64,000 nucleotides of DNA, taken from positions 186,001 to 250,000 of the forward strand of contig QCBM01000002.1 of assembly GCA_003281605.1 (NCBI GenBank), read 5' to 3'. The stretch's first letter is position 1; the number at the start of each line of letters is the position of its first letter. Shown here piece after piece: positions 10,596 through 20,210 of this stretch. Under the pieces are notes generated by a model. That model searched no databases. It saw nothing but the letters and a program-made list of their open reading frames with translations, and was not told the origin of the DNA. This stretch comes from Prochlorococcus sp. AG-347-I06. GTDB lineage: Bacteria > Cyanobacteriota > Cyanobacteriia > PCC-6307 > Cyanobiaceae. Made by a program: the position numbers and the translations under genes.

Positions 10596-11666
10596 TTAAG
10601 CATTAACAAATTGGTTCTTAATTAATTGAGCTAAATTTCCAAATACGACAGAGCTTTCTTTATTGGGTTGGCTTATTGAGATTGGTACACCTTTATTACT
10701 ATCATCAACGAGAGGGATTTCAATAGGAATTTGAGCTAATAATGGTAAGTCATTTTCGTTAGCTAATGTTTGTCCACCTCCTTTGCCAAAGATTTCATAT
10801 TTTTTACCTGGCATATCTGGCGGAATAAATACTGACATATTTTCTACAATTCCCAGTAAAGGTACTCCGAGCTGTTTAAACATTGATAATCCCCTCCTTG
10901 CATCTTGCAAAGATACTTTTTGAGGAGTAGTGACAACTATAGCTCCAGAAATAGGCACAGATTGAGAAAGGGATATTTGAGCGTCTCCTGTTCCCGGAGG
11001 CAAATCAATAACCAAAAAATCAAGATTATTCCATTCAACTTGGTATAAAAATTGTCTGATAATACTATTAAGCATTGGTCCTCTCCATATAACTGGCTGA
11101 CCTTCTTCTATGAGGAAACCCATTGATACCAATGAAATTCCATATTTATCTATTGGTATTAACCTTTGATCACTGCCACTTCCTTCTGTGACCTTTGGAT
11201 TCTGTTCGGCAACTCCCATCATTGAGGGAGTATTAGGTCCATATATATCCGCATCCAGCAAACCAGTTTTTAAGCCTAATTTAGCTAGAGAACAAGCGAG
11301 ATTAACTGCAATGGTACTTTTCCCAACTCCACCTTTGCCACTGCTAACAGCTATGATATGCCGAATGCCCTCAATCTTCTGCAACTCTGGAGCATTACTT
11401 TGATTTTGAGATTCTGTTTTGGGAGGATTATTATCTACTTCTATTTGAACATCATCAATATCTTCAAAATCCAGTAGTACGTCTCTAACCTCTTGCACAA
11501 TTCTATCTCTCTGAGAATTTGCAAACGATGGTAATGATAATGTTACGATTACTCTCGGTATAGTTACTCTTACATTTTTAATCCAAGCTAATTCAATTAC
11601 ATTTTTCTGTGATCCAGCATCTAGAACTTTTTGTAAAGCAAAATTCGCATCTTCTATTGTGGTCAT
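10596..11666 (-). CDS. mrp: Mrp/NBP35-family P-loop Fe-S carrier ATPase
   Basis: 356 aa; N-terminal MIP18-like domain, deviant Walker A SSGKGGVGKSTIAVNLA, 'LDADIYGPNTPSMMG', 'VIDLPPGTGDAQISL'. Confidence 0.93.
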   Translation of the reverse strand: MTTIEDANFALQKVLDAGSQKNVIELAWIKNVRVTIPRVIVTLSLPSFANSQRDRIVQEVRDVLLDFEDIDDVQIEVDNNPPKTESQNQSNAPELQKIEGIRHIIAVSSGKGGVGKSTIAVNLACSLAKLGLKTGLLDADIYGPNTPSMMGVAEQNPKVTEGSGSDQRLIPIDKYGISLVSMGFLIEEGQPVIWRGPMLNSIIRQFLYQVEWNNLDFLVIDLPPGTGDAQISLSQSVPISGAIVVTTPQKVSLQDARRGLSMFKQLGVPLLGIVENMSVFIPPDMPGKKYEIFGKGGGQTLANENDLPLLAQIPIEIPLVDDSNKGVPISISQPNKESSVVFGNLAQLIKNQFVNA

Positions 11667-11824
11667 TAAATTTTTAAATATTTTGACTAGGTAGTCGACT
11701 GTTTAAAAGATTAAGAACTATGTCGAACTATCAAATAATAGGCAATAAGGACCCCCTAAGAGAAATTATAAAGAGAAACTTATAATTAACCAAAAAAATT
11801 TTTTCTTCAAGATTTACTAAATAC

Positions 11825-12853
11825 ATGTTGAAAGTACCTCCTAAAAACTCGAGAGAAAAAACTAAAAATCTCTTATTAACTCTACAAGACAAAATTTGTA
11901 CAGGACTTGAAAATGTAGATAGCAAAGGGAAATTTGCAGAGGAATCCTGGCTAAGAGACGAAGGTGGCGGTGGAAGATCAAGAGTGTTGAAAAATGGTTC
12001 TATTTTTGAGCAAGCAGGTGTTAACTTCTCGGAAGTACAGGGAAAAGAATTACCTCAATCTATAATCTCTCAAAGGCCCGAAGCAAAAGGTCATGAATGG
12101 TTTGCCACGGGAACTTCTATGGTTTTGCATCCTAAGAATCCCTATATTCCTACAGTGCATTTGAATTATCGATATTTCGAAGCTGGTCCTGTTTGGTGGT
12201 TTGGGGGAGGTGCAGATTTAACCCCTTTTTATCCTTATCTTTCTGATGTAAGGAATTTTCATAGTGAACATAAAAAAGCTTGTGAGAAAGTTGATCAAGA
12301 TTTGCATAAAGTTTTCAAACCATGGTGTGATGAATATTTCTTTTTGAAGCATAGAAATGAATCTAGAGGCATAGGAGGTATTTTTTATGATTATCAAGAT
12401 GGTTCGGGCAATATTTATAGAGGAAATAATCAAAATGGAGAAGCATCAAAAGCTTCACAAAATATTGGCAGATCTAATTTAAATTGGGATGATTTATTTT
12501 CTTTAGCGGAAAACTGTGGGAAGGCATTTCTCCCTTCATATTTGCCTATTATTGTAAAAAGAGCTTCTCAAACATATTCATCGAAGGAAAGAGAATTCCA
12601 GCTATATCGAAGAGGTAGATATGTCGAATTCAATTTAGTTTGGGATAGAGGGACAATTTTTGGACTTCAAACAAATGGCAGAACTGAATCTATATTAATG
12701 TCCTTACCGCCTTTAGCTAGATGGGAATATGGATATAAAGCTAAAAATGGTTCTCGAGAGGAATTTCTCACATCAATATTTACAAAACCCCAAGATTGGT
12801 TAAACGATAAAGAGTTAGAAAAATTTTGTGTAGAGAATAATATTTTTGATTAA
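11825..12853 (+). CDS. hemF: Oxygen-dependent coproporphyrinogen III oxidase
   Basis: 342 aa; '[24 protein letters not shown]', '[14 protein letters not shown]', '[10 protein letters not shown]', '[35 protein letters not shown]'. Confidence 0.97.
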   Translation: MLKVPPKNSREKTKNLLLTLQDKICTGLENVDSKGKFAEESWLRDEGGGGRSRVLKNGSIFEQAGVNFSEVQGKELPQSIISQRPEAKGHEWFATGTSMVLHPKNPYIPTVHLNYRYFEAGPVWWFGGGADLTPFYPYLSDVRNFHSEHKKACEKVDQDLHKVFKPWCDEYFFLKHRNESRGIGGIFYDYQDGSGNIYRGNNQNGEASKASQNIGRSNLNWDDLFSLAENCGKAFLPSYLPIIVKRASQTYSSKEREFQLYRRGRYVEFNLVWDRGTIFGLQTNGRTESILMSLPPLARWEYGYKAKNGSREEFLTSIFTKPQDWLNDKELEKFCVENNIFD

Positions 12854-12881
12854 AAATTATCGAATAAAATTTTCAAGTATC

Positions 12882-13439
12882 TTAAATAGGTGTTTTAAAT
12901 AAAGAACCGTCACTTTTCAATTGAAGTTTCTCTCCGAGTTCATTTTCTAAAGAGATTAATTCATCCCTATGGGCTCTAAGTCTCATAAAAGTTGAATCAT
13001 TTTCATTTTCGTTGATCAACCTTAATTCAAATTTCTCCTCTCTTGCTGATTTTTTAAAATAAACAATCCCAGACAAAGGGCCACCAATTAATCCCAAAAG
13101 AATAGGCCACCAACCTAATTCAGGATATATTTGAATAATTACTAATCCCAAAGCACAAGAACCAAAACCGCCAAGGATACCTAAAAAAATTGCTAAAAAT
13201 TTACTAGAAACAACTTGACCCTTGAATATTAAAATTCTTTGTTCAAAATCTCCTCCTGTTTGCTTCCATCCCCTCAAATTAAGCCATTCACATAAACCAT
13301 TTAAAACCTTAATTGGCTGCTGAGAAGATGAAATCTCAACGATGGTTGTTCTATCTTTACTGGAAGCCCTAAGAAAAAAAAATAATCCTATGGCCAAGAG
13401 AATTGTAAGCAATAATGTTGAATTTAAGGAATATGACAT
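12882..13439 (-). CDS. CCB2/CCB4-like (cofactor assembly of complex C) membrane protein
   Basis: 185 aa; two predicted hydrophobic segments and 'LNLRGWKQTGGDFEQRILIFKGQV' typical of cyanobacterial CCB2/4-like proteins; from recall. Confidence 0.6.
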   Translation of the reverse strand: MSYSLNSTLLLTILLAIGLFFFLRASSKDRTTIVEISSSQQPIKVLNGLCEWLNLRGWKQTGGDFEQRILIFKGQVVSSKFLAIFLGILGGFGSCALGLVIIQIYPELGWWPILLGLIGGPLSGIVYFKKSAREEKFELRLINENENDSTFMRLRAHRDELISLENELGEKLQLKSDGSLFKTPI

Positions 13440-13602
13440 TAAATAATTTTTTCTAGTAACTCGAAAATAAAAATTAAAGTTACATCATAATATAATTTTT
13501 TAGAATTATTCTGTAAAATATTCCTATTAGATAAAAATTCTTAATTAAATAAAATCTTAAGTAATATTCTAAATTTTAAATTACCTTAAATACTTATTAA
13601 AA

Positions 13603-14238
13603 ATGACTATTGAAAATAAAAATATTGATTTTCTTAATAGCGATTTAACAGTAGATTTATACAATCTTTACAAAAAATCATCGTATCTAGCTATTGACAC
13701 CGAAGCAATGGGTTTAATTCATGGAAGAGATAGACTCTGTTTAGTACAAATATGCAATGAATTTAAAAGAACATCCTGTATAAAAATAGAACTTAATACA
13801 TCTTCTTCACCTCATTTAAAAGCACTTCTTGAAGATGACAAAATTACTAAAATATTTCACTATGCGAGATTTGATGTAGCAGCTCTAAAATGCAATCTTG
13901 AAATTAATACAAAAAATATTTTTTGTACAAAAATTGCTAGTAAGTTGGCAAGAACTTATACAAATAAACACGGTTTAAAGGACTTAATTAATGATTTGTT
14001 AGGTATAGAACTGGACAAAAGCTCGCAAAGTAGTGATTGGGGTAGCAACGAAGATTTAACAAAAGATCAACTAGATTATGCAGCAAATGATGTTAGATAT
14101 TTAATTGAAGCTATGCATAAATTAAAAGTTATTTTAAAAAGAGAGAATAGATATGAATTAGCTCAAAAATGTTTCCAAACAGTTTCTGTACATGCTGATT
14201 TAGACATACTAAAATTCTCAAATATATTTGAACATTAA
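13603..14238 (+). CDS. 3'-5' exonuclease, RNase D family
   Basis: 211 aa; DEDD motifs: LAIDTEAMGL, FHYARFDVAAL, DQLDYAANDVRYLIE. Confidence 0.88.
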   Translation: MTIENKNIDFLNSDLTVDLYNLYKKSSYLAIDTEAMGLIHGRDRLCLVQICNEFKRTSCIKIELNTSSSPHLKALLEDDKITKIFHYARFDVAALKCNLEINTKNIFCTKIASKLARTYTNKHGLKDLINDLLGIELDKSSQSSDWGSNEDLTKDQLDYAANDVRYLIEAMHKLKVILKRENRYELAQKCFQTVSVHADLDILKFSNIFEH

Positions 14239-14241
14239 GAA

Positions 14242-14508
14242 TCAATCTTCAGTTAAAAAATTATCTTCACCATCAAGAGTTTCCATAAGTTTATCAAGTA
14301 TTCTGGAAGAACTTAACTGATCTCCATCTTTTTTTTCACAAATTTTTAAAACATTTTGAGCAACTTGTATTTTTTCTTTAATAGTTTTGGAGCCTTCTTT
14401 TGCAATTTGAATTTCTACTTTCTTTTTAGCAGAAGATAAGCTTATACTCATAAGTTTTGCAATCTCTGCACAAATTTTTAGATATTGCCGATCATTTATT
14501 GGATACAT
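14242..14508 (-). CDS. Small conserved hypothetical protein
   Basis: 88-aa ORF filling the space between convergent neighbours. Confidence 0.55.
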   Translation of the reverse strand: MYPINDRQYLKICAEIAKLMSISLSSAKKKVEIQIAKEGSKTIKEKIQVAQNVLKICEKKDGDQLSSSRILDKLMETLDGEDNFLTED

Positions 14509-14543
14509 AAAAGAATTAATAATTAATAAGCGAGTGCCATTTA

Positions 14544-15773
14544 CTAAGATAACAAATGAAGGTTTATGGCATTTACGATTTTCTTACTTGCTCCGGATTC
14601 CCCCATTCTTTTTTTGCCTATTTTTGCTTGTTCTAACCTATCAACTTTCTCTTTCAAAAGTAAACTTAAACGTTTTAAAAGAATTTTTTTGTTCTTGCAA
14701 ACTAAAACACTACCGCCCAACAATCTTGATTGCCTTTTTGCAAATGATTTTGTGAATTGTGGTCCAGGTCCCGGTAGAGAGAGAGATGGAATTCCAAGGC
14801 CAGCAATTTGCTCTGTAGCAGTTCCTGCATTAGACAAGCCAACTTCTGCCATATTGGCCCATAATTTGAATTTACCTTTTCCAATCACTATATATTGATC
14901 TTTCTTTTTCCATACTGAATCTTCATTAATTAGAAATTTAACTTTACTCTGTTTTATAAAACCATATTTTTTTAAATAATTTTGAATTTGCATAACATTT
15001 GCATTAATACTCAAAGGCAAAAGAATAACCAAATCCTTTGATAAATGAAAATCTTGCAAACAATTTAGAAAATTATCAAGATTTTTAAAAGCTTCTGGAT
15101 ATCTACTTCCAACTAATAAAATAATCCTTTTAAAAGAAATAATATTTGATATTTTATCGTTTGTTGAATTAACAAAATCCATCATTGGATTACCCAAGTA
15201 TTTTGCATCAATATTTTTTTTATTCAAATTATTGGCTGTAATTTTATCTCTCATAATTAAATTCTTACATCTTGGAGATTGCATTAAAAACATCTCCCAT
15301 GGATCCCATTCAGAACCTTTCAACTTATGATAAAAATCGCTTAAGTCCCAACCTGGCCCACTACTCCAAGTATGATCACTTTTGGGAGTTCCAATGAAAC
15401 TAAATTCGCATTCTGAACTCCAAGCGTATAGTAATGGCAAGAAATCGCCTACTGCGATAATTTTGCAGTTATGTTTTGACTTCTGTTTTACAAGTAGAAA
15501 ATTTCTTAAATTATCGATTAAAAATCCTGCAAACAAATCAAGCATAAATCCTTTCAGACTTTGATTACTAAAACCTCCACTAGGCAGCTCTTTTAAAAAC
15601 CCTATTTTACGAAAATTCTTTGATTTTATGGAATTAAATACATCTCCATTTCCTACTAACGGCAAAACTTCAATATTTTTATTTTTTATTTTTTTTAGTA
15701 ATCTTTTTATTATCTCCGATGCGATTACATCTTCTCCATGACCATTGCATATAAATAATAGAGAATGAGACAC
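14544..15773 (-). CDS. Lipid-A-disaccharide synthase-related protein (LpxB-like)
   Basis: Track ORF trimmed to GTG at 15773 (MSHSLLFICNGHGEDVIASEIIKRLL...), because the upstream extension is an antisense translation of tRNA-Cys. C-terminal 'GTATEQIAGLGIPSLSLPGPGPQFTKSFAKRQSRLLGGS'. Confidence 0.8.
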   Translation of the reverse strand: MSHSLLFICNGHGEDVIASEIIKRLLKKIKNKNIEVLPLVGNGDVFNSIKSKNFRKIGFLKELPSGGFSNQSLKGFMLDLFAGFLIDNLRNFLLVKQKSKHNCKIIAVGDFLPLLYAWSSECEFSFIGTPKSDHTWSSGPGWDLSDFYHKLKGSEWDPWEMFLMQSPRCKNLIMRDKITANNLNKKNIDAKYLGNPMMDFVNSTNDKISNIISFKRIILLVGSRYPEAFKNLDNFLNCLQDFHLSKDLVILLPLSINANVMQIQNYLKKYGFIKQSKVKFLINEDSVWKKKDQYIVIGKGKFKLWANMAEVGLSNAGTATEQIAGLGIPSLSLPGPGPQFTKSFAKRQSRLLGGSVLVCKNKKILLKRLSLLLKEKVDRLEQAKIGKKRMGESGASKKIVNAINLHLLS

Positions 15774-15815
15774 CTTACTGTTAAGATCATAAAAAGACTC
15801 AATCGAATCTTTTTT

Positions 15816-15886
15816 GGCGGCATGGCCAAGTGGTAAGGCAGAGGATTGCAAATCCTTTATCCCCAGTTCGAATCTGGGTGCCGCCT
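15816..15886 (+). tRNA. tRNA-Cys (anticodon GCA)
   Basis: GGCGGCATGGCCAAGTGGTAAGGCAGAGGATTGCAAATCCTTTATCCCCAGTTCGAATCTGGGTGCCGCCT; no encoded CCA. Confidence 0.97.
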
Positions 15887-15995
15887 TGTTTAATTTTTTT
15901 ACACATTTAATTATGAAGTTTTCTAAGAACTTCAATTTGAAATAAAAGGTATAAAGTTTCAATTATTTATTAATATATAGAAAAATGATTTTTTC

Positions 15996-16039
15996 TTTAT
16001 TTATTGATTAATAATACCCGATATCAATTAATAAATAAA
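15996..16039. terminator. AT-rich inverted repeat, candidate bidirectional terminator between tRNA-Cys and the small Cys-rich gene
   Basis: Arms TTTATTTATTGATTAAT / ATCAATTAATAAATAAA (15 of 17 identical in reverse complement) around loop AATACCCGAT. Confidence 0.4.
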
Positions 16040-16096
16040 ATTTAATTAATTTATTAATTATTTTCATCAGATTATTTATATAAAAATTTAATTATT

Positions 16097-16264
16097 TTAG
16101 TAATCATTATCTGCTACACACATTCCTAAACATCTAACACCATTTGAAGCAGTCCTTTTGCAATGAGTACATAAAATTGGATCTTTCTTTGAAGAAGGAT
16201 TAATTTTTGAATTATTTTGTTCTTTAAAGCTTATTAACTCTTTTGTTGAATCAAATAGAGTCAT
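16097..16264 (-). CDS. Small Cys-rich hypothetical protein (about 55 aa)
   Basis: MTLFDSTKELISFKEQNNSKINPSSKKDPILCTHCKRTASNGVRCLGMCVADNDY; internal ATG preferred over the 70-aa track start because it minimises overlap with the upstream gene. Confidence 0.6.
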   Translation of the reverse strand: MTLFDSTKELISFKEQNNSKINPSSKKDPILCTHCKRTASNGVRCLGMCVADNDY

Positions 16265-16895
16265 TCTCAGAATCATCACTTGAGTCGATACTAACAACAA
16301 GTGAAGCATTAGTGTTGGAAGAGGGTATATCCATAATTTTTACAGTTTCTTTAGGCTCATCAATAACTTGATTTTCTTCAGCACTCTCATCAACTGCACA
16401 AGCTTCAAGAGCCTCTCGAAGAAGTGAATCAAAAGTTGCTCCAGGCAATCTATGTCTAGCAACCTCAAGAAAAGTTCTCGGTAACGATTCAGATGCGGCA
16501 TCTCGTAAAGCTGGATTATTCTTTCTATGTTCTTGTTCTTCTTCTATTGATTTAATAAACCTCAGTGTGACGTCTCTTTTAGTAGAAGCTTTTATCAGAG
16601 TATCGTTTTCTGGATTACTAACATTAGGTTCATTTTCAAGATCACTAAGTCTTTTTTCCAAACTATTCAAAACTTCATTAGCTTCTTTACTAATATGCGC
16701 TAATTGACCATCAGACAAATTAGGTAAATCAGCGACAAACACTTTCCCATGATCCCTTAGTGTCAAGAAAGTTGGTCTTGGGCCTTGAGCTTGTCTACCA
16801 TTTGATTCAGAATTATTACCTATTGGTCTTTTTGGAGGTGTAGGGCCGGCTGAACTACGTCTACGTGTAATTCTTTGATTATTTGCAAAGGGCAT
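16251..16895 (-). CDS. Conserved hypothetical protein with basic N-terminus
   Basis: 214 aa; 'MPFANNQRITRRRSSAGPTPPKRPIGNN...FLTLRDHGKVFVADLPNLSDGQLAHISKEANEVLNSLEKRL'; Arg/Pro-rich N-terminus then helical, acidic C-terminus. Confidence 0.75.
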   Translation of the reverse strand: MPFANNQRITRRRSSAGPTPPKRPIGNNSESNGRQAQGPRPTFLTLRDHGKVFVADLPNLSDGQLAHISKEANEVLNSLEKRLSDLENEPNVSNPENDTLIKASTKRDVTLRFIKSIEEEQEHRKNNPALRDAASESLPRTFLEVARHRLPGATFDSLLREALEACAVDESAEENQVIDEPKETVKIMDIPSSNTNASLVVSIDSSDDSENDSI

Positions 16896-16993
16896 TGAAT
16901 AAAGGTTAAATCTTAATACTTAAACTTCCGATATAATTCGGTGCTAATTTTATTATATTACACCTAACTTTTTCATTTGGGTATAAAAAATAA

Positions 16994-17016
16994 TTTTTTA
17001 AAACTCGTTTAAAAAA
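16994..17016 (-). terminator. Candidate terminator downstream of purM
   Basis: TTTTTTAAA-actcg-TTTAAAAAA, perfect 9-bp arms, 5-nt loop, just after the purM stop. Confidence 0.45.
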
Positions 17017-17027
17017 GATAAAAAAAT

Positions 17028-18071
17028 TTAAGTTAAAATTTCTGGCAAAAATTTACTAATTGTTGAATTATTTTTTCGCACTATCTTTCCAATTTCCCAA
17101 CTATCTATATCATAATCTTTACAGATACTTAATATCGCGTCCTTAAATTTTTTATCAATAACTAAACAAAATCCAACTCCAAGATTGAAAGTATTCCAAA
17201 AATCTTTTTCAGGAATAGATCCTATGTCCTTAAGGAATTTAAATAAAATAGGTATTTCCCAAGAACTGGTATTGATATAAGGAATAAAATCAGAAGGAAT
17301 ACATCTTGGTAAATTTTCTGGAATTCCTCCTCCAGTTATATGAGACATTGCTTTAATTTCTATATTTTCAGATAAAATTTGATCAATCACATTATTGTAA
17401 ATTTTTGTAGGTTTCAATAACTCATCATAAAAACTTAAGTGAGAAACTTTTTCAAATTCCTTTTCTATTTGATTATTGTTTTGAATAATTTTTCTTACTA
17501 AACTAAAGCCATTACTATGAACTCCATTACTTTTTAAAGCAATTATTAAGTCATTTTCAGAGACTTTTTTACCATTAATAAGCTTATCCTCATCGACTAT
17601 TCCAACACAAAATCCTGCAAGATCATACTTATTTTTTGAATAAAATCCTGGCATTTCAGCAGTTTCTCCTCCGAGTAATGAACAGTTATTTTCTCCGCAG
17701 CCATGTGATATTCCTTGAACAACCCTCAATAATTGTCTTTTATCAAGCTTACCAGTAGCAATATAATCCAGAAAAAATAACGGTTTTGCACCACTAGTAA
17801 TGATATCGTTCATGCACATAGCAACTAAATCAATACCAACCTCAAAGTGAAAGTTTTTACTTTGGGCTAATTCTAATTTTGTTCCAACACCATCAGTTCC
17901 TGAAACAAGAACTGGTTTTTTAAAACTATCGATAGGAATTCTAAACAAGCCTCCGAACCCGCCTATACCCTCAATCACATTAGATGTATGAGTTCCTTCA
18001 ACTGCCCGTTTAATTTCGGAAACAAATTCTCGTCCAGCTTCTATATCAACACCTGATGTTTTGTAATCCAT
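17028..18071 (-). CDS. purM: Phosphoribosylformylglycinamidine cyclo-ligase
   Basis: 347 aa; 'MDYKTSGVDIEAGREFVSEIK', 'LVSGTDGVGTKLELAQ', 'MCMNDIITSGAKPLFFLDYIATGKL', 'LLGGETAEMPGFY', 'HITGGGIPENLPR'. Confidence 0.97.
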   Translation of the reverse strand: MDYKTSGVDIEAGREFVSEIKRAVEGTHTSNVIEGIGGFGGLFRIPIDSFKKPVLVSGTDGVGTKLELAQSKNFHFEVGIDLVAMCMNDIITSGAKPLFFLDYIATGKLDKRQLLRVVQGISHGCGENNCSLLGGETAEMPGFYSKNKYDLAGFCVGIVDEDKLINGKKVSENDLIIALKSNGVHSNGFSLVRKIIQNNNQIEKEFEKVSHLSFYDELLKPTKIYNNVIDQILSENIEIKAMSHITGGGIPENLPRCIPSDFIPYINTSSWEIPILFKFLKDIGSIPEKDFWNTFNLGVGFCLVIDKKFKDAILSICKDYDIDSWEIGKIVRKNNSTISKFLPEILT

Positions 18072-18169
18072 GAAACAAAAATGATAGACTTTCCCTATAT
18101 AGATATTCCTCCTAAGATTGCTTTTGTCCAGTAATTATTTATCAAATAGATTTATTTTTTAAAAAGAAA

Positions 18170-19702
18170 GTGAAGAAAGTAATAATAAGGAAAACTGAAG
18201 AAATAGAAAATTGGAGGAGAAATTTAAATAGTGAAATTAACTTTATTCCAACAATGGGTAATCTTCATAATGGACATATAAAATTAATATCTACAGCAAA
18301 AAATGACAATTCTAATGTTAATTTAGTAAGTATTTTTATTAATCCACTTCAATTCGATAACAAGTTAGACTTAGAGAATTACCCTAAAACAATTGATAAT
18401 GATATAAAAATTTCCTTTTCAAATGGCGCGGATGCCATCTTCATCCCAAGTAATGAAGATATATATCCACCAAATAATAAAAATATTAAATTCCTAAAAG
18501 CTCCAATAGAATTATCTTCTGCATTATGTGGATTAAATCGAATTGGACATTTTGATGGCGTATGTACAGTAATTTATAGATTACTTAATCTCATCAAGCC
18601 TAAAAATCTTTACTTAGGAGAAAAAGATTGGCAACAACTTTTAATTTTAAAAAACCTTATCCTAAAAGAGAAATTAAATGTTGCTATTAAATCTATTCCT
18701 ACACAAAGAGATTTTGATGGAATTCCTTTAAGTTCACGAAATGTACATTTATCAAAAAACGAAAGGAAATTGATTAGGTTCTTTTCAAGTGAGTTATTAG
18801 AAGCAAAAAAAAATTTTCAACAAGAAAAAAATATCAATTTAAACGAAATAATAAAAAAGTTATCAGGAAAAAAAATTTCAATCGAATATTTAGAACACTT
18901 ACACCCTCATACACTCCAAAAAGCGAGACTTGAGGATAATATTTCGTTACTGGCTGGTGCGATAAGATGTGGAGAGACAAGATTAATTGATCACGTTTTC
19001 CTAATGAAAAGAAGGCCGATTATTGCAATTGATGGTCCTGCAGGGTCAGGTAAAAGTACTGTAACAAAGTTAATAGCGAAGAAACTTAAACTTCTATATT
19101 TAGATACTGGTGCAATGTATAGGGCATTAAGTTGGCTTATACTTAAAGAAAATATTGATTATAAAGAAGAAAAAAAATTAAAGAATATTCTTAATGATAT
19201 ATCTATTGTTTTCAAGTCAAATACAAATTCACATCAGGATGTTTATGTTAATAACTACTGTGTTACACAAGAAATTAGGTCGCAAAAGATAAGTTCCATA
19301 GTTTCTAAAATTTCCTCAATAAAAGAAGTAAGAAAATTCTTAGTAGAAGAACAAAGAAAAATTGGAGAATCAGGCGGCCTTGTAGCTGAGGGTAGAGATA
19401 TAGGAACTACTGTTTTTCCTCATGCAGAACTTAAAATATTTTTAACTGCTAGCATTGATGAAAGAGCAAAAAGAAGAAAATCTGATAAAAATAGTAAAGA
19501 CTTGCAAGAAATAGACCTTAATACATTAAAAGAACTTATAAAGAAAAGAGATTTTGAAGATTCCAATAGGGAAATTTCACCTCTAATAAAAGCAAATGAC
19601 GCAATAGAAATTATTACGGATGGATACGCAATTGCTCAGGTGGTGGATAAAATTATTGATCTTTATAATGACAAGATTCCTAAAGAGACTGAGATCAAAT
19701 AA
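18170..19702 (+). CDS. panC/cmk: Bifunctional pantothenate synthetase / cytidylate kinase
   Basis: 510 aa, GTG start; N-terminal PanC (FIPTMGNLHNGHIKLI, NRIGHFDGVCTVIYRL, GEKDWQQLLI) fused to CMK (IAIDGPAGSGKSTVTKLIAKKLKLLYLDTGAMYRA, AEGRDIGTTVFPHAELKIFL). Confidence 0.95.
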   Translation: MKKVIIRKTEEIENWRRNLNSEINFIPTMGNLHNGHIKLISTAKNDNSNVNLVSIFINPLQFDNKLDLENYPKTIDNDIKISFSNGADAIFIPSNEDIYPPNNKNIKFLKAPIELSSALCGLNRIGHFDGVCTVIYRLLNLIKPKNLYLGEKDWQQLLILKNLILKEKLNVAIKSIPTQRDFDGIPLSSRNVHLSKNERKLIRFFSSELLEAKKNFQQEKNINLNEIIKKLSGKKISIEYLEHLHPHTLQKARLEDNISLLAGAIRCGETRLIDHVFLMKRRPIIAIDGPAGSGKSTVTKLIAKKLKLLYLDTGAMYRALSWLILKENIDYKEEKKLKNILNDISIVFKSNTNSHQDVYVNNYCVTQEIRSQKISSIVSKISSIKEVRKFLVEEQRKIGESGGLVAEGRDIGTTVFPHAELKIFLTASIDERAKRRKSDKNSKDLQEIDLNTLKELIKKRDFEDSNREISPLIKANDAIEIITDGYAIAQVVDKIIDLYNDKIPKETEIK

Positions 19703-19704
19703 AT

Positions 19705-20178
19705 TCAAGAAATACTTTCCAAAAAACCGTTTACGGAGTCTTCTAAAATATCAAGGACATAATCGAAGCCCTCCTCACCTCCAAAATATGGGTCAGGAAC
19801 TTCTTGCTCATTAAAAACTGATCTAAAATCTTGTATTTTTTTAATTGATGCAAAACCAGCTGAAGCTGTTCTATTTTTAAGATCTTGAATATTTCTAAAA
19901 TTTGAATCATCCATTGCAAGAATGTAGTTAAATTCGTCAAAATCTTTGTTGGTAATTTGACGAGCCCTGCTTAAGATATTTATATCTCTTCTTTCTGCCG
20001 CAGTTCTCATCCTAGAGTCAGCTTTTTTTCCAATATGCCAACTCCCAGTTCCAGCAGAATCTACAATAAAGCCATCGGTTAAGCCCTTCTTTTCAATTAG
20101 ACTCATAAAGATAGCTTCTGCTGCAGGAGACCTACAAATATTTCCCAAACATACAAAAAGAACAGAAATTTTTTTCAT
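19705..20178 (-). CDS. Low-molecular-weight protein tyrosine phosphatase family
   Basis: 157 aa; P-loop VCLGNICRSPAAEAIF, general-acid DPYFGG. Confidence 0.92.
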   Translation of the reverse strand: MKKISVLFVCLGNICRSPAAEAIFMSLIEKKGLTDGFIVDSAGTGSWHIGKKADSRMRTAAERRDINILSRARQITNKDFDEFNYILAMDDSNFRNIQDLKNRTASAGFASIKKIQDFRSVFNEQEVPDPYFGGEEGFDYVLDILEDSVNGFLESIS

Positions 20179-20210
20179 ATGATTTCAAATTTCAGTAAAT
20201 TATAAGGCTT

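Noticed and set aside
11764-11787. AATTATAA...TTATAATT repeat upstream of hemF
   Set aside because: 8-bp A/T-only arms are expected by chance in this composition.
14566-14898. 110-aa plus-strand ORF
   Set aside because: Antisense to the LpxB-like gene; no recognisable motifs.
15774-15962. N-terminal extension MKLYTFYFKLKF...NKAAPRFELGIKDLQSSALPLGHAA of the 14544..15962 ORF
   Set aside because: It is antisense translation of tRNA-Cys (15816-15886), not coding.
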